Source: Burkholderia sp.
Lineage (GTDB): Bacteria > Pseudomonadota > Gammaproteobacteria > Burkholderiales > Burkholderiaceae
DNA: 31,540 bases
NCBI GenBank assembly: GCA_030151225.1
Contig: JASLEG010000135.1
Coordinates: forward strand, 1-31,540
Direction of reading: 5' to 3'
The notes beneath the pieces were generated by a model. It was not told where the DNA came from, made no database searches, and saw only the letters and a list, made by a program, of their open reading frames with translations. Within the stretch, counting starts at the first letter, position 1; the number at the start of each line of letters is the position of its first letter. A program made the translations under genes and the position numbers. Below are positions 23,053 to 31,513 of this stretch, piece after piece.

Positions 23053-23618
23053 TCCTGTATCTGCACGGCTTCCGTTCGTCGCCGCAGTCGTTCAAGTCGC
23101 GCGTGCTGGCCGCGCGCCTCGCCGAGCTCGGCCGCGAGCGCGAATGGCGCTGTCCGACGCTGTCGGTGTCGCCGCTCGAGGCGATCGCGCTGGCCGAGGC
23201 CGAGGTGGCCGGCGCCGCGCCGCACGAGGTGACCGTGATCGGCAGCTCGCTCGGCGGTTTCTACGCCACCTGGCTGGCCGAAAGGCACGGCTGGCGCGCC
23301 GTGCTGCTGAACCCGGCCACCGCGCCGCAGCGCGATCTGGCCCGCTATCTGGGCGAGCAGCCGCTGTGGCACGGCGGCGGCAGCATCGTCGTGGAGCCGC
23401 GGCATCTGGGCGAGCTCGAGGCGCTGGCGGTGCGCGGCATCACGCGGCCGGAGCGCTACTATCTGCTCGCCGCCACCGGCGACGAAGTGCTCGACTACCG
23501 CGAGATGCTCGCGCACTATCCGGGCGCGCGCACCCGCGTGATCGACGGCAGCGACCACGGCATCAGCGAGTTCGCCGACTACGTCGACGAGGTGCTGGCA
23601 TTCTGCGACGCGCCATGA
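23049..23618 (+). CDS. YqiA-type alpha/beta-hydrolase (esterase)
   Basis: A 189-residue alpha/beta hydrolase of the YqiA/UPF0227 type, which in E. coli hydrolyses short acyl esters. The N terminus is ILYLHGFRSSPQSFKS with the oxyanion-hole HGF. The nucleophile is S67 in VIGSSLGGFYATWLAE. The probable acid Asp is in ATGDEVLDY and the catalytic His is in GSDHGISEF near the end. The start is GTG at 23049, which overlaps the mpl stop by four bases (GTGA); no ATG is available in the first 110 codons that would retain the HGF motif. The coupling with mpl is tight. The physiological substrate is unknown. Confidence 0.9.
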   Translation: MILYLHGFRSSPQSFKSRVLAARLAELGREREWRCPTLSVSPLEAIALAEAEVAGAAPHEVTVIGSSLGGFYATWLAERHGWRAVLLNPATAPQRDLARYLGEQPLWHGGGSIVVEPRHLGELEALAVRGITRPERYYLLAATGDEVLDYREMLAHYPGARTRVIDGSDHGISEFADYVDEVLAFCDAP

Positions 23619-23706
23619 GGCGCGCGGCCGGCGGCAAGCGAATTCAATCCAAGCTGGACGAGGCGCCGCGAGGCGGCGCCGGACAGTCTCAACGAGAGTC
23701 AGACGA

Positions 23707-25800
23707 GTGAACGTTTTTTTCGAGGAATCGGGCAGTTTCAAGGCAGGCAGCGTGCTGTCGCGTCAGGGCGATGCGTTTCAGGTCGAACTGCCGGGCGGGC
23801 GCCGCGCGAAGGTGCGCGCGAAGGACGTGCTGATCGAATTCGACAAGCCCGCCGCCGGCGAGCTGATGCAGCAGGCCGACGCGGCCGCGCAGGAGATCGA
23901 CCTCGATTTTCTGTGGGAATGCGCGCCCGATGCGGAATTCGCCTACGGCGCGCTGGCCGACGAGTACTTCGGTGCCGGCTACGGCCCCGTGGAACGCGCG
24001 GCGCTGGTGCTGCGCATGCACGGCTCGCCTGTCTATTTCCGCCGCAAGGGCCGCGGCCAGTATCAGCGGGCGCCCGAGGAGCAGCTGAAGATGGCGCTGG
24101 CCGGGCTCGAGCGCAAGCGCCAGCAGGCGCTCGTGCAGGCCGGCTACGAAGAGGAGCTGAAGGCGGGCAAGCTGCCGGCCGTGTTCGAGGGCAAGGCGCT
24201 CGCGCTGCTCACGCGCCCCGACAAGAATTCGATCGAATACAAGGCGCTCGACGCTGCCGCGATCGCGCTCGGCGTGTCGCAGGCGCGGCTGATGCTCGAC
24301 TGCGGCGGCGTCGCCTCGCCGCGCGCGCTGCACGAGGCGCGCTTCCTGGCCGAGCATTTCCCGCACGGCACGGGCTTCCCGCCGGTCACGGTGGGCGCGC
24401 TGCCCGAGGACCTGCCGCGCGCGAACGTCGACGCGTTCTCGATCGACGACGTGACCACCACCGAAATCGACGACGCCTTCTCGGTCGAGCACCTGCCCGA
24501 GAACCGCGTGCGGGTGGGCGTGCACATCGCCGCGCCGGCGCTCGGCATCACGCGCGGCGACCCGATCGACGCGATCGCGCGCGCGCGCCTGTCCACCGTC
24601 TACATGCCCGGCGACAAGATCACGATGCTGCCCGACGACGTGGTGGACGTGTTCACGCTGAAGGAAGGCGATTTCCGGCCGGCGCTGTCGCTGTACATCA
24701 TCGTCGACCGTGAAACGCAGGACATCGTGGCCAGCGAGACGCGCGCCGAATACGTGTTCGTGAAGAACAACCTGCGCCACAACACGCTCGAGGAAGTGGT
24801 GACGGAAGAGACGCTCGCGGCCGGCACGGGCGAGTATCCGCACAAGGACGACATCGCCGTGCTGTGGCCGCTCGCGCAGGCGCTGTTCGAGAAGCGCCAG
24901 GTGGCGCGCGCCGGCTACGGCCTCAAGCGCGAGGTGCAGCGCAACACCGACTACAACTTCTACGTGGAAGGCGAGCACGTGTCGATCACGCCGCGCCGCC
25001 GCGGCTCGCCGCTCGACCTGATCGTCTCGGAGCTCGCGATCCTGTCGAATTCGACCTGGGGCGCGTTCCTGCACGATCACACGGTGCCCGGCATCTACCG
25101 CTCGCAGCGCGCGCTCGGCGTGCCGACCGGCCCGAAGCGCACCCGCATGCAGACCAGCGCCGCGCCGCACGAAGGCCTCGGCGTGGCGCAGTACGCGTGG
25201 AGCACCTCGCCGCTGCGCCGCTACGTCGACCTGGTCAACCAGTGGCAGTTGCTCGCCTGCGTGCAGCACGGCGTGACGGCCAAGCTGGCCGCGCCGTTCA
25301 AGCCGAAGGACGCGGATCTGTACGCCGTGGTGCAGGGCTTCGACGACACCTACACCGCCTATGCCGACCACCAGCGCCGCATGGAGTATTTCTGGTGCCT
25401 GCGCTGGCTGCGCCAGGAAAACCGCCGCCAGGTGGTGGCCGCGGTGGTCAAGGGCGATCTCGTGCGACTCGAGGAAATCCCGCTGCTGCTGCACGTGCCG
25501 GGGCTCGGCGTGCATGCGCGCGGCACGCGCGTGCTGCTCGACGTGATGTCGATCGACGAGCTGACGATCGAGGCCTCGGTGCGGCTGCTGAACGTGCTCG
25601 ACGCGCCCACCGTGTCGAGCGGCGAGGCGGCCGAGGCCGACGAGGAAGAGAGCGCGGAAGCCGGCGACGAAGCGGCCGAGGACGGCGAGATCGTCGACGA
25701 TTCGGCCACGAGCGAGGCGCAGGCGCTGGCCGAAGCCGATGTCGAGGCGCCCGGTGCCGCCGAGGCGCCCGCGGCCGACGGCGAGGAGGGCGCGAAGTGA
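23707..25800 (+). CDS. RNase II-family exoribonuclease (RNB domain)
   Basis: A 697-residue 3'-5' exoribonuclease homologue. The RNB catalytic centre FSIDDVTTTEIDDAFSVE lies at residues 244-261, with D247/D248 and D255/D256 as the expected magnesium ligands. The downstream RVGVHIAAPALGI and YMPGDKITMLPDDVV motifs are typical. An S1-like region is at about 560-635. Residues from about 640 to the end form an Ala/Glu/Asp-rich acidic tail of some 58 residues that is not part of the RNB fold. The start is GTG at 23707, giving VNVFFEESGSFKAGSVL; no upstream ATG fits. It follows yqiA after 88 bp and overlaps the aroE start by four bases. Whether it is RNase II or RNase R by activity is not decided by sequence. 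Confidence 0.93.
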   Translation: MNVFFEESGSFKAGSVLSRQGDAFQVELPGGRRAKVRAKDVLIEFDKPAAGELMQQADAAAQEIDLDFLWECAPDAEFAYGALADEYFGAGYGPVERAALVLRMHGSPVYFRRKGRGQYQRAPEEQLKMALAGLERKRQQALVQAGYEEELKAGKLPAVFEGKALALLTRPDKNSIEYKALDAAAIALGVSQARLMLDCGGVASPRALHEARFLAEHFPHGTGFPPVTVGALPEDLPRANVDAFSIDDVTTTEIDDAFSVEHLPENRVRVGVHIAAPALGITRGDPIDAIARARLSTVYMPGDKITMLPDDVVDVFTLKEGDFRPALSLYIIVDRETQDIVASETRAEYVFVKNNLRHNTLEEVVTEETLAAGTGEYPHKDDIAVLWPLAQALFEKRQVARAGYGLKREVQRNTDYNFYVEGEHVSITPRRRGSPLDLIVSELAILSNSTWGAFLHDHTVPGIYRSQRALGVPTGPKRTRMQTSAAPHEGLGVAQYAWSTSPLRRYVDLVNQWQLLACVQHGVTAKLAAPFKPKDADLYAVVQGFDDTYTAYADHQRRMEYFWCLRWLRQENRRQVVAAVVKGDLVRLEEIPLLLHVPGLGVHARGTRVLLDVMSIDELTIEASVRLLNVLDAPTVSSGEAAEADEEESAEAGDEAAEDGEIVDDSATSEAQALAEADVEAPGAAEAPAADGEEGAK

Positions 25801-26690
25801 GTGCAACTGCGAGCGCCAGCCCGAGCACCGTCGCGCAACGCGATCAGTACGTGGTGATCGGCAACCCGATCGCGCACAGCAAGTCGCCGGCGATCCACGC
25901 GCGCTTCGCCGAGCAGACCGGCGAGCCGGTCGCCTACGCGCACCGGCTCGCGCCGCTCGACGGCTTCGCCGCCTCGGTGCGCGAGTTCATCGCGGCCGGC
26001 GGGCGCGGCGCGAACGTCACCGTACCGTTCAAGCTCGAGGCGCATGCGCTGGCCGACACGCTGTCGCCGCGCGCGGCCGCGGCCGGCGCCGTCAACACGC
26101 TGCGCTTCGATGCCGACGGCACGATCTACGGCGACAACACCGATGGCGCGGGCCTGGTGCGCGACATCGAGCGCAATCTCGGCGTGCAGCTGGCCGGTGC
26201 ACGCGTGCTGCTGCTCGGCGCCGGTGGCGCGGCGCGCGGCGTGGTGCTGCCGATGCTCGAGCGTGGCCCGCTGTCGATCACGATCGTGAACCGCACCGCG
26301 AGCAAGGCCGAGGCGCTGGCGGGCCAGTTCTCGCAGGCCGCGCACGACGCGGGCTGCCGGCTGGCCGGTGGCGGCGCGGCGATCGTCGAGGCGAGCCGCT
26401 ACGACGTGATCGTCAACGCGACGGCGGGCAGCCTCGATGCCGCGCTGCCCGAGTGCGACGCGGCCGCGTTCGGCCCCGGCACGCTTGCCTACGACATGAT
26501 GTACGCCGCGCAGCCGACGGTGTTCATGCAGCACGCGAGCGCGCTCGGCGCGCGCGCGGCCGACGGGCTCGGCATGCTGGTCGAGCAGGCGGCCGAATCC
26601 TTCGAACTGTGGCGCGGCGTGCGGCCCGACGGTGCACCCGTGCTCGCGGCGCTGCGCGGCGCGCTCGCCGGCGCTGCCGCCGCGGCCTGA
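25797..26690 (+). CDS. aroE: Shikimate dehydrogenase (NADP-dependent)
   Basis: Shikimate-pathway enzyme that reduces 3-dehydroshikimate with NADPH. The start is GTG at 25797 (297 residues). It overlaps the preceding stop in GTGA and is served by GGAGG seven bases upstream, inside the preceding gene. The substrate motif VIGNPIAHSKSPAIH has S28/S30, the catalytic K79 is in NVTVPFK, and D116 in GDNTDGAGL is the partner. The glycine-rich LLLGAGGAARGVV and NRTASKAEAL motifs bind NADP, and the Arg in NRT favours NADP over NAD. The C-terminal GLGMLVEQAAESFELW motif with its Gln is present. An N-terminal extension of some 15 residues precedes the conserved start. It lies between the RNase II homologue and mtgA. 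Confidence 0.96.
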   Translation: MSATASASPSTVAQRDQYVVIGNPIAHSKSPAIHARFAEQTGEPVAYAHRLAPLDGFAASVREFIAAGGRGANVTVPFKLEAHALADTLSPRAAAAGAVNTLRFDADGTIYGDNTDGAGLVRDIERNLGVQLAGARVLLLGAGGAARGVVLPMLERGPLSITIVNRTASKAEALAGQFSQAAHDAGCRLAGGGAAIVEASRYDVIVNATAGSLDAALPECDAAAFGPGTLAYDMMYAAQPTVFMQHASALGARAADGLGMLVEQAAESFELWRGVRPDGAPVLAALRGALAGAAAAA

Positions 26691-26708
26691 CGTGACGGGC
26701 GCCGCCTC

Positions 26709-27491
26709 GTGGTGATCCCGTTCGGTGCCGGCGACGCCGGCCGCTCCCGTGGCGATCGAGCGGGCCGTCCCGCGCGGCGGCGCGGCCTCGCGCGCTGGCT
26801 GGCTTACGTGGCGGCCGTGCTGGCCGGCGCGTGGATCGCCACGCAGGCGTACTACTTCGTGCAGATCGCCCTGTGGAACGTGATCGATCCGGGCTCGACG
26901 GCCTTCATGCGGGCCGACGCGTGGCGCCTGAAGGCGGCCACGCCGCCCGTGGCGATCCAGCATCAGTGGGTGCCGTACGAACAGATCTCGCGCAATCTGA
27001 AGCGCGCCGTGATCGCCTCCGAGGACGCCGATTTCGCCAACAACAATGGCTACGAGGTCGACGCGATCCTGCAGGCATGGGAGAAGAACCGCGCTCGCGG
27101 CCGGATCGTGGCGGGCGGTTCCACCCTCTCGCAGCAGCTCGCGCGCAACCTGTTCCTGTCGAGCGGCAAGAGCTATCTGCGCAAGGGGCAGGAGCTGATC
27201 ATCACCTGGATGCTCGAGACGCTGCTCGACAAGGAGCGGATCTTCGAGATCTACCTGAATTCGGTGGAGTTCGGCCGCGGCGTGTACGGCGCCGAGGCGG
27301 CCGCGCGCTACTACTACAAGGAGCCGGCCAGCCGGCTCACGGCCTGGCAGGCGGCGCGGCTCGCCGTGATGCTGCCGAACCCGAAATACTTCGACGCGCA
27401 CCGCAATTCGCCGTGGCTCGCGCAGCGCTCGCGCGTGATCGCACGCCGCATGGGCGCCGCCGAACTGCCGGCTTCCTCGTCCTCGCAATGA
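26709..27491 (+). CDS. mtgA: Monofunctional biosynthetic peptidoglycan transglycosylase
   Basis: Inner-membrane glycosyltransferase (GT51) that polymerises lipid II into glycan strands without transpeptidase activity. The 260-residue protein has a basic N terminus, one membrane anchor at about 30-50 (WLAYVAAVLAGAWIATQAYY) and a periplasmic GT51 domain. E105 in VIASEDADFANNNGYEV and E187 in YLNSVEFGRGVYGAE are the catalytic residues, and the GGSTLSQQLARNLFL and RKGQELIITWMLE motifs lie between them. The start is GTG; two consecutive GTG codons (26709, 26712) are possible and no ATG occurs before the membrane segment. It follows aroE after 18 bp, the usual beta-proteobacterial order. A GC-rich hairpin spans its stop. 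Confidence 0.96.
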   Translation: MVIPFGAGDAGRSRGDRAGRPARRRGLARWLAYVAAVLAGAWIATQAYYFVQIALWNVIDPGSTAFMRADAWRLKAATPPVAIQHQWVPYEQISRNLKRAVIASEDADFANNNGYEVDAILQAWEKNRARGRIVAGGSTLSQQLARNLFLSSGKSYLRKGQELIITWMLETLLDKERIFEIYLNSVEFGRGVYGAEAAARYYYKEPASRLTAWQAARLAVMLPNPKYFDAHRNSPWLAQRSRVIARRMGAAELPASSSSQ

Positions 27492-27527
27492 GGTCGTGCG
27501 GCCGCGCCCGGCGCGCGGTCGCGACCT
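27491..27527. repeat. GC-rich hairpin at the end of mtgA
   Basis: AGGTCG (27491-27496) pairs with CGACCT (27522-27527), and CCGCGC (27502-27507) pairs with GCGCGG (27513-27518) inside it. No T-run follows. It may mark the end of the mpl-mtgA transcript by a non-classical route. Confidence 0.45.
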
Positions 27528-27697
27528 GAGCGGCGGCACCCGCCCGCCGCGTTGTCCGGCTTTCCACTTTCCGCATCCCGCCTTCCGCCTTTCGTCCGCC
27601 GGGCTCGCCGCGCCGGCCGGTGCATCGCCGTGCGCATCGGCGGCCTCCGCCATTGCCGTTTCCGATGCAGTGCAACGCGAATCTGCGGCAATATCTC

Positions 27698-27724
27698 ATT
27701 ATTTGGGCGATGCATTCAAATATT
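27698..27724. promoter_or_regulatory. Candidate operator: A/T-rich inverted repeat
   Basis: ATTATTTG (27698-27705) and CAAATATT (27717-27724) form an inverted repeat matching at 7 of 8 positions, with centres 19 bp apart, nested within CAATAT...ATATTG (27689-27725). It touches the candidate -35, so a bound regulator, plausibly the IclR protein encoded downstream, would affect transcription. Confidence 0.45.
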
Positions 27725-27751
27725 GGAGGCGCACACGGGCGACTCTACAAT
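27723..27751 (+). promoter_or_regulatory. Candidate promoter of the IclR-dgoKA operon
   Basis: TTGGAG (27723-27728) and TACAAT (27746-27751, 5/6 to consensus) are 17 bp apart. The -35 is poor, which fits a regulated promoter. The start would be near 27758, about 168 bases before the IclR ATG. Confidence 0.45.
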
Positions 27752-27824
27752 CGGCACCCATCGACATGCAGCACGGCGCAGGATCGCTCGACGAATCCGC
27801 AGCCGGCGCAACCAGGAGACAACG

Positions 27825-27884
27825 ATGACGCCGATCGAGCAGTCCGCCGTATTGCGTACCTGCCCCCGCAAGGGCGCGGCCTGA
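27825..27884 (+). CDS. Possible 19-residue leader peptide upstream of the IclR gene
   Basis: ATG 27825 opens MTPIEQSAVLRTCPRKGAA followed by TGA. The ribosome site AGGAGA is seven bases upstream, better than that of the IclR gene itself (none clear). It lies downstream of the candidate promoter and ends 41 bases before the IclR ATG. It could be a translated leader that couples or attenuates expression, or a chance frame. It has no recognisable family. Confidence 0.3.
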   Translation: MTPIEQSAVLRTCPRKGAA

Positions 27885-27925
27885 GCGCCGCTTCCGAGAT
27901 CGCCCGTCACGCGACCCACTCCCTC

Positions 27926-28846
27926 ATGAACAAGACCCCGATTCCCGTCGCACCGGCCAACGGCGCCGGTCCGTCCAACGACAGCCACGCCGACGCGCCG
28001 CTCGACGCGCTCGCCGACAGCATCGGCTCGACCGGCTCGCCGCTCGATCTGGCCGCCCAGCAGGCCGGCACGCAGACGCTGCTGCGCGGCCTCGCGATCC
28101 TCGAGGCGATCGCCGGCGGCGCGCGCGAGATGCGGGCGATCGGCGCGGCGCTCGGCACCACGCGCAGCACCACGCACCGGCTCGTCAGCAGCCTCGTGCA
28201 GGCGCGCTACCTGCGCCAGGTGCAGGGCGGCTACCTGCTGGGCCCGAAGCTGATCGAACTCGGCACCGTGGCGCTCGAACAGATGCCGCTGACCGCCGTG
28301 GCGCGTCCGCATCTCGAGGCGCTGGCCGAGGCCACGCTCGACACGATCCACCTCGGCGTGCGCGACGGCGACGACGTGCTCTACATCGACAAGATTCCCG
28401 GCACGCGCGGTCTCGAGATGCGCTCGCGGATCGGCCACCGCATGCCGATGGCCTCCACCGGCATCGGCAAGGCGATGATGCTCGACCTCGCGCCCGATAC
28501 CTGGGCCTCGCTGTTCGAGGCCTCGCGCCGCTCGCTGGCCGGCGTCAACTTCAAGCCCGACCGCCGCCCCGACGCCACCACCTTCCTGCAGCGCATGGCC
28601 CATTACGCGGCCGGCGGCTACACCTTCGACCTCGAGGAGAACGAGGCGTCGATCCGTTGCGTGGCCGCGCCGGTGCGTGATGCCTCGGGCGCGATCGTGG
28701 CGGCCGTGTCGGTGGCGAGCACGATTCCCTACATGCCGCTCGATCGCATGGACGAACTGATTCCGGTGCTGCAGCGCGAGGCGCGCGCGATTTCGGCGGA
28801 ACTCGGCTGGAGCGCGCCGCAAACGACCCGCAGGATCAAGCGATGA
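27926..28846 (+). CDS. IclR-family transcriptional regulator
   Basis: A 306-residue regulator. After a 45-residue Ala/Pro/Asp-rich N-terminal extension comes the winged helix-turn-helix (about 50-110: TLLRGLAILEAIAGG, then REMRAIGAALGTTRSTTHRLVSSL). The IclR effector-binding domain follows (about 125-300: IHLGVRDGDDVLYIDKIPGTRG, RIGHRMPMASTGIGKAM, and VAAPVRDASGAIVAAVSVAS near the end). ATG 27926 is chosen as the first that fits after the control region; the frame is open far upstream without protein-like sequence. The stop overlaps the dgoK ATG (ATGA). By context it probably controls this sugar operon, responding to a galactonate-type intermediate. The effector is inferred only. Confidence 0.92.
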   Translation: MNKTPIPVAPANGAGPSNDSHADAPLDALADSIGSTGSPLDLAAQQAGTQTLLRGLAILEAIAGGAREMRAIGAALGTTRSTTHRLVSSLVQARYLRQVQGGYLLGPKLIELGTVALEQMPLTAVARPHLEALAEATLDTIHLGVRDGDDVLYIDKIPGTRGLEMRSRIGHRMPMASTGIGKAMMLDLAPDTWASLFEASRRSLAGVNFKPDRRPDATTFLQRMAHYAAGGYTFDLEENEASIRCVAAPVRDASGAIVAAVSVASTIPYMPLDRMDELIPVLQREARAISAELGWSAPQTTRRIKR

Positions 28847-29889
28847 CGATGTCCCGACCGGATACGAATGCCACCACGCCGGCGCTGATCGCGCTCGACT
28901 GGGGCACCACCTCGATGCGTGCCTTCTTGTTCGCGGCGGACGGCTCGGTGCTCGAGTCGAATGCGCACGCAGCCGGCGTGATGAACCTGCCGCGCGGCGG
29001 CGGCGCGGCTGCCTTCGACGCGGCCTTCGAGGCCGCCTGCGGCGCGTGGCTCGACCGCACGCCCGGCCTGCCGGTGCTGGCCGCCGGCATGGTGGGCAGC
29101 GCGCAGGGCTGGCGCGAGGCGCCGTACGTGAGCACGCCCGTCGATGCCGACGCGCTGGCCGGCGGGCTGATCCGCGTCGATGCCGCGCGCGGCGTGTCGG
29201 TGGCGATCGTGCCCGGCGTGCTCGAACCGGGCGCGCTGCCCGACGTGATGCGCGGCGAGGAAACCCAGATCGTGGGCGCGCTGGCCGGTGACGCCGCGCT
29301 GACCGACGACGGCGCGGGCGCGCTGGTGGGCCTGCCCGGCACCCACGCGAAGTGGGCCTGGGTGCGCGCGGGCCGCATCGAGCGCTTCCGCACCTACATG
29401 ACCGGCGAGCTGTTCGCGACGCTGCGCGATCACACGATCCTCGGCCGCACCATGCGCGCCGGCGACAGCGGCGACGACGACGCCTTCCGCCGCGGCGTGG
29501 AGGTGGCGCGCGAGAGCCGCGACGCGGGCCTGCTCGCCACCATCTTCAGCACCCGCACGCTGGGCCTGACCGGCCGGCTCGCGCCCGAGGCGCAAGCCGA
29601 CTATCTGTCGGGGCTGCTGATCGGCCACGAGATGAACGCGCTGGTGGCGATGCTGGCCTCGGTCGGCGCCACGCTGGCCGAGCGGCCGCCGCGCCTGATC
29701 GGCGCCCCGGCTCTTTGCGCACGTTATCTGACGGCGCTGCGCGCGTTCGGCTGCGACGGCGCGTGCGTGGTCGAGCACGCGACCGAGCACGGGCTGTGGC
29801 GCATCGCGACGCAGGCCGGCCTGGTTGCCGGGCCGAACGCCGCGTCGATTGCCGATGCCCCGCGAGGCCGGGTGCCGTCCACGGAATAG
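28843..29889 (+). CDS. dgoK: 2-dehydro-3-deoxygalactonokinase
   Basis: Sugar-acid kinase that phosphorylates 2-dehydro-3-deoxy-D-galactonate at C6 in the De Ley-Doudoroff pathway. The 348-residue protein (family norm 290-350) has the N-terminal LIALDWGTTSMRAFLFAADG phosphate-binding motif of the ASKHA fold. It also has AAGMVGSAQGWREAPY, the VGLPGTHAKWAWV stretch and a C-terminal IGHEMNALVAML helix. Its start ATG overlaps the IclR stop by four bases. dgoA follows 14 bp later. The first 12 residues before the conserved part are an extension. Assignment to galactonate rather than another 2-keto-3-deoxy acid rests on family and neighbour. Confidence 0.94.
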   Translation: MTMSRPDTNATTPALIALDWGTTSMRAFLFAADGSVLESNAHAAGVMNLPRGGGAAAFDAAFEAACGAWLDRTPGLPVLAAGMVGSAQGWREAPYVSTPVDADALAGGLIRVDAARGVSVAIVPGVLEPGALPDVMRGEETQIVGALAGDAALTDDGAGALVGLPGTHAKWAWVRAGRIERFRTYMTGELFATLRDHTILGRTMRAGDSGDDDAFRRGVEVARESRDAGLLATIFSTRTLGLTGRLAPEAQADYLSGLLIGHEMNALVAMLASVGATLAERPPRLIGAPALCARYLTALRAFGCDGACVVEHATEHGLWRIATQAGLVAGPNAASIADAPRGRVPSTE

Positions 29890-29903
29890 AGGAGAACGAA
29901 ACG

Positions 29904-30592
<689 letters not shown>

Positions 30593-30596
<4 letters not shown>

Positions 30597-31372
30597 AGCG
30601 GCTGGCCGGCAAGGCGGCGCTCGTGACCGGCGCGGGGCGGGGTATCGGCGCGGCCATCGCGCTGGCGTTCGCCCGCGAGGGCGCGGCCGTCGCGATCGCC
30701 GAACTCGACGAGGCGGCGGGCCGCGAGGCCGCCGCCGCGATCGCGCGCGAGGTGCCGGAAGCCCGCGTGCTGGCGGTGCGCACCGACGTGACCGATTCCG
30801 CCTCGGTGGCCGCCGCGGTGGCCGCGAGCGAACGCGAAATCGGCGCGCTCGACGTGCTCGTCAACAACGCCGGCGTGAACGTGTTCTGCGATCCGCTGAC
30901 GATGCGCGACGAGGATTGGCGGCGCTGCTTCGCGGTGGATCTCGACGGCGTCTGGAACGGCTGCCGCGCGGTGCTGCCTGGCATGGTGGAGCGCGGCCGC
31001 GGCGCGATCGTGAACGTGGCCTCGACGCACGCGTTCCAGATCATCCCGGGCTGCTTCCCGTACCCGGTCGCGAAGCACGGCGTGCTGGGCCTCACGCGCG
31101 CGCTCGGCATCGAGTACGCGCCGCGCAACGTGCGCGTGAACGCGATCGCGCCGGGCTACATCGAGACGCAGTTGACGCACGACTGGTGGAACGAGCAGGC
31201 CGATCCGGCCGCCGCGAGACAGGCGACGCTCGATCTGCAACCGATGAAGCGCATCGGCCGCCCGGAGGAGGTGGCGATGACGGCGGTGTTCCTCGCGTCG
31301 GACGAGGCGCCGTTCATCAACGCCACCTGCATCACGATCGACGGTGGGCGCACCGCGCTGTACCACGACTGA
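30593..31372 (+). CDS. Short-chain dehydrogenase/reductase, probably a sugar dehydrogenase
   Basis: A 259-residue classical SDR. The Rossmann motif TGAGRGIG is at 12-19 and NNAG begins at N91. The catalytic triad is S144 (VASTHAF), Y157 and K161 (YPVAKHG), and the PGYIETQ loop follows. The acidic residue in AIAELDEAAG after beta-2 favours NAD over NADP. It is encoded four bases overlapped with dgoA. From the operon context it likely oxidises a galactose-type aldose (D-galactose, L-arabinose or L-fucose) to the lactone; lactonase and dehydratase genes are not in the window. The C terminus is GRTALYHD. The same eight residues end the gene converging from the right. Confidence 0.9.
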
Positions 31373-31385
31373 AGCACCGGATTCG

Positions 31386-31430
31386 GAAAGACCGCAGCAC
31401 GCGAAGGCCGCGCGCGTGCTGCGGTCTTTC
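31386..31430. terminator. Bidirectional intrinsic terminator
   Basis: An 18-bp perfect stem (31386-31403 with 31413-31430) around a 9-base loop. GAAAG opens the left arm and CTTTC closes the right. It lies between the convergent dehydrogenase genes and probably ends both transcripts. Confidence 0.9.
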
Positions 31431-31513
31431 GGGATCCTGCCTTTCCGGCTTGTGTCTCTTCTTCTCGTGTATTGCCATCTCGCCCGCCGCCCCGTCGCGC
31501 GGGGCCGCCGGCC

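Larger units (their letters stand above)
27528..27925. other. Upstream region of the IclR-dgoKA operon
   Basis: About 400 bases. It begins with a pyrimidine-rich tract (about 27555-27600, repeated CTTTCC/CCTTCC). An A/T-rich patch at 27685-27725 contains an inverted repeat and is followed by a promoter-like pair and then a short ORF with a good ribosome site. The A/T dip in otherwise 65-70 percent GC DNA marks this as the operon control region. Confidence 0.6.

Noticed and set aside
27555..27600. Pyrimidine-rich tract after mtgA as a simple-sequence repeat
   Set aside because: CTTTCC-like words recur but not in exact tandem, so a repeat-unit call is not supported.
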